18,682 bases of DNA from Phoronis ovalis (lineage: Eukaryota; Phoronida; Phoronidae). This document shows, piece by piece, positions 16,001-18,682 of the stretch. The notes below the pieces were generated by a model that worked only from the letters and a program-made list of their open reading frames with translations, did not search any database and was not told the origin of the DNA. The number at the start of each line of letters is the position of its first letter. Position 1 is the stretch's first letter. A program made the position numbers and the translations under genes. The stretch is taken from positions 1 to 18,682 of the forward strand of contig JAOXYB010017553.1 in NCBI GenBank assembly GCA_028565635.1, written 5' to 3'.

Positions 16001-17365
16001 GGTGTGGCATATAGTAAAGTCAAAGCTGTATATGGAACTATTGACACATTTGAAAATTTATCCAGAATGAGGAGGCACACTTGCTGGCTTGGAAAAACTA
16101 AACGAGTGGTTGCTAGTGCGGTGTGTTTAGCAAAAAATGTGTTTGTCTTCTGAAAATAACAAAACAACGATAGTAGTTGACTTATAGCTTCCTATGGATT
16201 TTATCATCTGCTGTCATACCTATCTATTAGAAGGTCATCCCCATAAGAGAACTCCCATTGATCAAATGAACTAGACACTTTGGAATTATTGTTGATCTTT
16301 GCCAACATAAATAATACTTTTAATGATCTAATTTACTCTCTGATTGTGAGTTGCTAGGTGATAACTTTTAGCACTGAATACAGTAATTACTAGAGAAAAT
16401 GATTTACTTGTAGGCCACAGAATTCCGCCACAAGATGTATAAGTATATTGAATCGACTGATGTTGGTACTGGTGGACAGTACTGGCCCATAGTCAAACAT
16501 GTGTACATTCATGTACCAAACTGCACTGTTTGTAAAACAGGTGCCACACTTGTGGATCTTCCAGGAATTCGAGATTCTAATGCTGCTAGAGACAAAATTG
16601 CAAGAGAGGTAATGTATTTTTCAGTTGCTTCACTATTAATGTGTATTATGAGCTCAGTTTTGTGAATTTCAATTTTGGATTTTTGCTCCCATATAAACCT
16701 TAACAAAATTTAATATTAGTATCTCCAGTTCTAATGAGCATAATAATTAATTCCACGTCATATGAAGCTCTGCTAAGCTTTGATTGAAAACCTCTTAGAT
16801 AAACAAATCAAGTTCCATACTTGTCACTCAAATTTAATCCCAGTCTTATCTACATGATGCAAGTAAAGTTCTAACTGCTATTAACTTGCAACAATATACT
16901 ACATAGTTGAATAGAAATTACTATATTGCAGTGTGTGATACTCTTGGCTTTCGTCAAATATGAGAGATCGTAATGCTTTTAAATTTGCTTCTGTGAGGAT
17001 GTGGTAATACTACTGATATATCTTGGATCCAGTTTTGATTGCCTAAAAAAGTGCGTAATTTAAGTTATGCTATAGTTATAGCTAGACTCTTCTCTAGTGT
17101 AAGAGGACTTATGTAAAAGATTATTTAAAATAGATGTTTTTGAAATAGGAAGATTATAAATTAGAAGTTTTTGTTTGAAATAGTATCTTAAAGACTGCAC
17201 TGCTGTTTGGGTAATAGCCAGTATCAATCGAGCTGTTGATGACAAAACAGCCAAAGATCTTTTGGGCGAAAACTTTCGTAGACAACTTTTGATGGATGGA
17301 CAGTATGGTAATATAGCATTTGTTTGTACCAAAACAGATGAAATACGGCCATCAGAAATAATAAG
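982..17365 (+). CDS. NUGGC-like: SLIP-GC-like nuclear GTPase gene with a giant N-terminal repeat region (multi-exon, partial at both ends)
   Basis: Hand-built gene model joining seven exons: 982-1071, 3037-13469, 13866-13949, 15446-15671, 15908-16120, 16414-16608 and 17184-17365. All have AG acceptors and GT donors, and the phases fit (0-0, 0-2, 2-2, 2-0, 0-0, 0-0, 0-2). Product order: short Cys-rich segment, acidic repeat array of about 3,100 residues, basic NLS-rich tail of about 350 residues, then a dynamin-type GTPase domain carrying G1, G3 and G4 motifs. Established knowledge: vertebrate SLIP-GC (NUGGC) is a nuclear dynamin-superfamily GTPase of roughly 800 residues, upregulated in germinal-centre B cells and linked to limiting DNA breaks there. 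This gene shares its GTPase half but carries a far larger N-terminus. The start codon and the C-terminal part are outside the window. The GTPase identity is strong. That the repeat exon belongs to the same transcript rests on phase compatibility, proximity, and the nuclear-type tail leading directly into the GTPase exons. One-to-one orthology with NUGGC is not shown. Confidence 0.8.
1135..1157. repeat. short TG microsatellite
   Basis: A TG/TA dinucleotide run (tgtgtgtatgtgtgtgtata) lies inside the intron. Simple-sequence DNA. Confidence 0.8.
1530..2770 (+). repeat. degenerate tandem copies of a ~320-bp non-coding repeat family
   Basis: Recurring landmarks appear in the same order several times: 'cagtttttat', 'aatgacct..aagtaggtcaaat', 'ggattacttccaatatggcc', 'ctggcagccatgtttgtt', 'cctggatgattcaaa', 'ggccata..gtgggt'. 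The 'gccatgtttgtt'-type block is seen near 1590, 1790, 2130, 2275 and 2565. The same landmarks, better preserved and in the same orientation, occur at 18034-18682. No open frame is shared among the copies, so this looks like a non-autonomous or satellite-like intronic element. Boundaries are approximate. Confidence 0.75.
3037..13469 (+). CDS. giant 10.4-kb internal exon encoding an acidic repeat array and a basic tail
   Basis: Open in one frame for 3,477 codons. The frame is open upstream of the first ATG (3148) back to an in-frame stop at 3019, and an acceptor (atattttcag) lies at 3036, so 3148 is probably not the true start. The extra residues read TLKRKVDSEN... and are charged like what follows. 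The exon ends AAAG|GTAATT; reading on gives an immediate stop at 13471, as expected for an intron. Regions: lead with SSSSSDSD (3148-3462); 8-residue QPT repeats (3463-3630); tandem units of about 377 residues (3622 to about 12216); acidic spacer (to about 12430); basic NLS-rich tail (12430-13469). Composition is rich in Ser, Asn, Asp, Glu, Lys and Thr with few aromatics, suggesting disorder, yet cysteines recur at fixed positions in every unit. No catalytic domain is recognised. Role unknown; a nuclear scaffold or tether for the attached GTPase is inference only. Confidence 0.9.
3463..3630 (+). repeat. 24-bp (8-residue) coding minisatellite, first array, 7 copies
   Basis: Seven consecutive 8-codon units starting CAGCCAACT or close variants: QPTTHSAE, QPSMFIAE, HPIISTSK, QPTVLNVK, QPTRGSAE, CPTMLIAK, KPTLIGD+. 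The pattern is [QK]-P-T-x4-[EK]. The same 8-residue motif recurs inside each large unit, which shows a nested repeat structure. No known motif is claimed. Confidence 0.88.
3622..4149 (+). repeat. array unit 0 (degenerate, shortened)
   Basis: Starts GDISLADISDKKCHGDKT and keeps recognisable counterparts of the NCGNQCTSSPSAS, LPSTGAQDD, CEDDGN and VEDIPEISLSED..VDF blocks. It lacks the stretch between AQDD and the CYSDGED-type block, including the QPT repeats, which instead sit just upstream at 3463-3630. Confidence 0.7.
4150..5280 (+). repeat. array unit 1
   Basis: Full-length unit of 1131 bp. Its first third is the most divergent of the full units: GMSITDNIDKLHCDK, CHGSSTECVMSVGDE and DFPCTSN replace the consensus ECHVDK, CHGAHTECK and NFPCGSN. 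This first third resembles unit 8 at the other end of the array. The 8-residue repeats lie at 4621-4812. Confidence 0.9.
4621..4812 (+). repeat. 24-bp coding minisatellite inside unit 1, 8 copies
   Basis: Eight 8-codon repeats: KSTIINVE, LPTTCGAS, QSTMFSTE, QPTNIHAE, ELTSASAE, QPPNIIVQ, QPTCSSSK, QPIVVVR-. Corresponding arrays begin at 5755, 6886, 8026, 9145, 10279 and 10954 in the later units. Copies within one array differ more from each other than the same copy differs between large units, so the 24-bp expansion is older than the 1131-bp amplification. Confidence 0.88.
5281..6411 (+). repeat. array unit 2
   Basis: Full-length unit, 1131 bp. It carries a one-codon deletion in the QPT array (TTCASQS instead of TTCGASQS) and QPININAE instead of QPTNINAE. 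Both are shared with unit 6 but not with units 1, 3, 4 or 5. Confidence 0.92.
6412..7554 (+). repeat. array unit 3
   Basis: 1143 bp. Near-consensus copy whose end contains a 9-bp direct duplication (GGTATTTCT at 7546, then GGTATTTCC at 7555) giving GISGIS at the junction with unit 4. Confidence 0.92.
7555..8673 (+). repeat. array unit 4
   Basis: 1119 bp. Shares ECYGDKSDL, IEDDKDIRVSCHGAH and the one-codon-shorter QLPPDNAVV with unit 5, so these two look like the latest duplication. It lacks a 9-bp piece (codons NDA) in the AESSANDADVQ block and one Val codon of the VVV run. Confidence 0.92.
8674..9804 (+). repeat. array unit 5
   Basis: 1131 bp. Sister copy to unit 4 in its first third; its second half follows the array consensus. 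One Cys is replaced in several blocks (EKCYDD, HLREND, QSYSEKPT). Confidence 0.92.
9805..10569 (+). repeat. array unit 6 (internal 366-bp deletion)
   Basis: 765 bp. The unit is intact to the KTIE codons and then jumps directly to the DTEKKV block. About 122 codons, from SECIDRDN to the EIFHSE block, are missing. The join sits in a TGAAG shared by both parental sites (10509-10513), and the frame is kept. Confidence 0.92.
10570..11589 (+). repeat. array unit 7 (shortened, divergent)
   Basis: 1020 bp. It lacks about 30 codons between the PDI and HVHNE residues (near 10720), so the DGDCNFPCGSN block is absent, plus a few codons around the SHSFDSKKE and ITEERGKT blocks. The QPT array at 10954-11145 is clearly more diverged than in units 1-6. 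Confidence 0.88.
11590..12216 (+). repeat. array unit 8 (degenerate 3' end of array)
   Basis: Keeps the GISIADN, CHGVNAKCKMSVGDE, NCDYPCTSNPTAS and ELVHIHNECS blocks, then decays. A late trace of the CDDxKH..DNxF..GSQSC block is seen near 12139-12216. It has no QPT array. The end is approximate. Confidence 0.78.
12430..13469 (+). other. basic tail of the giant exon with nuclear-localisation-like clusters
   Basis: After the acidic array the composition switches to basic. Visible clusters: PERKRRSKSR (12457-12486), TKTRKR (about 12595-12612), LKRKF (12727-12741), DKKKLKKH (12763-12786) and IKRER (13189-13203). IKRE also fits the sumoylation consensus. A Ser-rich stretch (13207-13275) leads into LLERLKAKKSALQAKK (from 13279), probably a helix or short coiled coil. 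A nuclear location would agree with the SLIP-GC-like GTPase downstream. These are motif readings, not proven signals. Confidence 0.7.
13470..13865 (+). other. intron after the giant exon (396 bp)
   Basis: Donor AAAG|GTAATT, acceptor caattatag. Both splice at phase 2. AT-rich, with no other feature seen. Confidence 0.75.
13866..13949 (+). CDS. linker exon between the repeat region and the GTPase domain
   Basis: 84 bp, phase 2 to phase 2, with a strong donor (CA|GTAAGT). With the flanking bases it encodes a helix-like basic-polar segment beginning RCQEILRNLTRTLNSS and ending TTVQYW(Q), immediately N-terminal to the GTPase core. Family knowledge: SLIP-GC proteins have a helical segment just before the P-loop, and the RNLTRTL pattern fits that place. 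It provides the phase bridge that joins the giant exon to the GTPase exons. Confidence 0.75.
13950..15445 (+). other. intron before the P-loop exon (1.5 kb)
   Basis: Non-coding, AT-rich. It contains degenerate repeat-like motifs such as 'tgacagatag' at about 14619 and 14739 and 'cttatcaaat' at about 14530 and 14788, plus a 12-bp tandem repeat at 14802-14831. A minus-strand 79-codon open frame (14589-14828) spans these repeats and shows no protein-like features. No other gene is supported. Confidence 0.7.
14802..14831. repeat. 12-bp tandem repeat, 2.5 copies
   Basis: The unit caccttgacatt is repeated twice, followed by cacctt, in perfect tandem inside the intron. Confidence 0.85.
15446..15671 (+). 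CDS. GTPase exon 1: P-loop (G1) and G2 region of a SLIP-GC-like GTPase
   Basis: Acceptor ttttttttgtag, donor GAG|GTACTG; enters in phase 2 and leaves in phase 0. Encodes TSIKDLKEKITIPPIVIAIV followed by the Walker A/G1 motif GDTGAGKS (15507-15530), which binds the nucleotide phosphates. Next come SLLNALLDHADLLPTSG and MRACTAVVVEVS. The Thr in ACTA (15594-15596) sits at the expected G2 position, as in dynamin-superfamily proteins. The pattern GAGKSSL-N-ALL...LP-SG...CT is characteristic of the SLIP-GC/NUGGC branch rather than of septins or classical dynamins. The exon ends in ...VVFLSKE, a strand before the next exon's EWEAEL helix. All key G1 residues are present, so GTP binding is expected. 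Confidence 0.95.
15908..16120 (+). CDS. GTPase exon 2: insert between G2 and G3
   Basis: Acceptor caattgcag; probable donor GCG|GTGTGT; phase 0 to 0, 71 codons. Begins EWEAELKLLIRDLTTHDGR and ends ENLSRMRRHTCWLGKTKRVV plus ASA. The helical insert with a leading EW-(x2)-EL and a later VYGT.DTFENL..LGKT segment corresponds to the region between G2 and G3 in SLIP-GC-like proteins. Reading through the donor would add 11 codons (VCLAKNVFVF after ASA) and then stop, so the splice at 16120 is preferred. The GTGTGT donor is weaker than the others. Confidence 0.92.
16121..16413 (+). other. intron between GTPase exons 2 and 3
   Basis: 293 bp, GTGTGT donor to ttacttgtag acceptor. Nothing else is seen in it. 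Confidence 0.8.
16414..16608 (+). CDS. GTPase exon 3: G3 (DLPG) motif
   Basis: Acceptor ttacttgtag, donor GAG|GTAATG; phase 0 to 0, 65 codons. Begins ATEFRHKMYKYIES and continues GGQYWPIVKHVYIHVPN, then GATLVDLPGIRDSNAARDK. DLPG (16555-16566) is the G3 motif that contacts magnesium and the gamma-phosphate. The combination WP-(I/V)-KHV followed by a beta strand and then LVD-(L/I)-PG is a hallmark I associate with SLIP-GC. Both splice sites are consensus. Confidence 0.95.
16609..17183 (+). other. intron between GTPase exons 3 and 4 (575 bp)
   Basis: Donor GTAATG; acceptor gtttgaaatag at 17182-17183. AT-rich; no repeat or gene recognised. Confidence 0.78.
17184..17365 (+). CDS. GTPase exon 4: G4 (TKTD) motif; last exon in the window
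   Basis: 182 bp, phase 0 to 2, donor AAG|GTATGG. Begins YLKDCTAVWVIASINRAVDD and continues KTAKDLLGENFRRQLLMDGQ, then IAFVCTKTDEIRPSE. TKTD (17328-17339) is the G4 position for guanine recognition (N/TKxD). The acceptor at 17183 was chosen because the next AG (17193) would start a frame that stops within seven codons, whereas 17183 restores the family's CTAVW strand directly after the previous exon's KIARE. The domain is cut here; later exons (rest of the GTPase core, helical stalk) are not in the window. Confidence 0.93.
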
Positions 17366-17421
17366 GTATGGAACACTTTAACAAGCTCATTTTTAGCTCC
17401 CAACAGACGTACATGTAGTCT

Positions 17422-17435
17422 GGGGGGGGGGGGGG
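17422..17435. repeat. 14-base poly-G run
   Basis: Fourteen consecutive G bases, followed shortly by a ccgtccgtcc stretch. Its length in the assembly may be unreliable. Confidence 0.95.
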
Positions 17436-17469
17436 CTTATAATTTGGGTTCTGTCTGTATTTCCGTCCG

Positions 17470-17660
17470 TCCACAAAAATGACGGTGGATTTCTTTTGAT
17501 ATTAATTGGATACACAAGGTACTACAGGGGATAAAGATGGCACACAAACTTATCAGATCTAATGTGGACGACTGTCGGCCATGTTTGTTGGAACTGTTTC
17601 GTGAAAATGACCGGCTGGATTTCATTGGTATTTAGCAGATACAAGGTTCCGAGTTGTGCA
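17470..17660 (+). repeat. ~128-bp direct duplication in non-coding DNA
   Basis: 'aaaatgacggtggattt...ggatacacaaggtac' near 17476 recurs as 'aaaatgaccggctggattt...agatacaaggttcc' near 17604, about 128 bp apart. The stretch between them contains 'cggccatgtttgttgg', which links it loosely to the ~320-bp repeat family. The copies are diverged. Confidence 0.6.
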
Positions 17661-17972
17661 GTTTAACTATCAATTTTGTAGGGATCACACACGTTTTGTC
17701 AGTCGCTAAGGATCCAAGAATTTGGTCAAGCTTTCAGCGCAGATTCAAGATCTCGTTGTTATAGTATTCCGTGCAAATTTTATAGCAAAACGCGTTTTGT
17801 TTCTGGCATATAAAAACTTCGCTAGTATACAAATGTACATTTTACATTTCATAATCTTAACAATTTCATAGAAAATGGTATCTGTACAGGTAACATGACC
17901 TACTCAAAGAAAAAAAATATCTATACTTTTGTTTGTCTTTTTAATTAGCTAAAATTGTGTTTCCATGTTTTT

Positions 17973-18004
17973 TATGCCCATCCACATAGTGGTGGATGGG
18001 CATA
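17973..18004. repeat. inverted repeat with 13-bp perfect arms
   Basis: TATGCCCATCCAC (17973-17985) and its reverse complement GTGGATGGGCATA (17992-18004) are separated by 6 bases. It lies about 30 bp before the first ~318-bp unit and may mark the edge of that element. A stable hairpin is possible, but there is no sign of an associated gene. Confidence 0.85.
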
Positions 18005-18033
18005 TAGTCGTAGTGTAGGCGGCGTCGGCGTAC

Positions 18034-18682
18034 GTAACACTTTCCTTTGTCTCGCGATAACAGCTTCAGTTTTTACCCAATCGGTTTCATATTCGGCACA
18101 GGGTCAAAGTGCAGGTCGCTTATACTTTTGACCTTGATTACTTCCAATATGGCCGACTGGCGGCCGTGTTTGTTACCGAGAGGGCACGTAACAATAAGTC
18201 TATAGCCGTGAAGACGAAGCGCTACCTGGACGATTCAAAGGTGGTTCTAGGAAGGCCATAGATTGGTGTGTTGCCTAGGCTAGGTGACATTTTAAAATGA
18301 CCTTGACAAGTAGGTCAAATGCCGTTACGAAACTTCGACATTTTTCCGTGTGTAACACTTTCTTTGTCTCGCAATAACTGCTTCAGTTTTTATCCGATTA
18401 GCTCCATATTTGGTACAGAGTAAGTACAGGACAAAGTACAGGTTATATGTAATATTGACCTGGATTACTTCCAGTATGGCCGACTGGCAGCCATGTTTGT
18501 TCCCGAGAGGACGTAACGTTGCGTCTATAGCCATGAAGACGAAGCATTACCTGGACGATTCAAAAGTGGTTCTAGGAAACCCATAGGTTGGTGGGCGTAA
18601 TAGGGTAGGTGACATTTTGAAATGACCTTGACAAGTAGGTCAAATGCCAAAACAATTCATGGACATTTTTTGCGGGCATAAC
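18034..18682 (+). repeat. two tandem copies of a ~318-bp non-coding repeat
   Basis: Copies start at 18034 and 18352 with gtaacactttc(c)tttgtctcg, giving a 318-bp period. Shared order: 'cttcagtttttaccc/tccga', 'ggattacttcca.tatggccgactgg', 'gccatgtttgttcccgagagg', 'ctatagcc.tgaagacgaagc', 'acctggacgattcaaa.gtggttctaggaa', 'gtgacattttaaaatgaccttgacaagtaggtcaaatgcc'. Related but older copies lie at 1530-2770. No coding capacity is shared between copies. Confidence 0.88.

Larger units (their letters stand above)
17366..18682 (+). other. non-coding right flank, probably the start of the next intron
   Basis: No continuing GTPase exon is recognised in any frame. The stretch holds a poly-G run, a ~128-bp duplicated segment, an inverted repeat and two copies of a ~318-bp repeat, each listed separately. 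The minus-strand frames at 17437-17625 and 18325-18534 lie within repeats. Confidence 0.7.

Noticed and set aside
17191-17193. Alternative acceptor AG at 17192-17193 for GTPase exon 4
   Set aside because: It would give a frame with a stop within seven codons in the required phase. The AG at 17183 restores YLKDCTAVW in frame.

Overview
The window looks like a piece of an animal genome, most likely a marine invertebrate and probably a mollusc or another lophotrochozoan. It is AT-rich and intron-bearing, with GT-AG splice sites, TA/CA microsatellites, and degenerate non-coding tandem repeats of about 320 bp in the flanks. I see no bacterial operon structure, rRNA, tRNA, CRISPR array or recognisable transposase. 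The phylum is a guess from repeat style and gene type, not a demonstrated assignment.

The coding content resolves into one plus-strand gene that runs off the right edge and very probably off the left edge. I place seven exons by hand: 982-1071, 3037-13469, 13866-13949, 15446-15671, 15908-16120, 16414-16608 and 17184-17365. All splice phases are mutually compatible. Together they encode about 3,800 residues. The last four exons form the GTP-binding half of a dynamin-superfamily GTPase that resembles nuclear GTPase SLIP-GC (human NUGGC): G1 GDTGAGKS, a G2 threonine, G3 DLPG and G4 TKTD. The rest of the GTPase (helical stalk region and C-terminus) must lie beyond position 18682.

The remarkable part is the 10,433-bp internal exon at 3037-13469. 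It is open in a single frame throughout. It encodes an acidic, Ser/Asn/Asp/Glu-rich and probably disordered region built from an in-frame tandem array with a unit of about 377 codons (1131 bp): nine recognisable units, the outer ones degenerate and the inner ones nearly identical. Each full unit contains a second, older repeat of 8 residues (24 bp; core QPT). Every change in unit length is a multiple of three, so the frame has been kept. The array is followed by a basic tail of about 350 residues with several nuclear-localisation-like clusters, then by the GTPase exons.

Layout: 1-981, left flank and intron with a TA/CA microsatellite and two weak exon candidates. 982-1071, small Cys-rich exon. 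1072-3036, intron carrying degenerate ~320-bp-type repeats. 3037-13469, giant repeat exon. 13470-15445, linker exon 13866-13949 between two introns. 15446-17365, GTPase exons. 17366-18682, intron or flank with a 14-base poly-G run, a ~128-bp duplicated segment, a 13-bp-arm inverted repeat and two copies of a ~318-bp tandem unit related to the repeats at 1560-2770.

The notable observation is the fusion of a homogenised, Cys-containing acidic repeat array to a SLIP-GC-like nuclear GTPase. I know of no described SLIP-GC protein with such a region, but I could not search.
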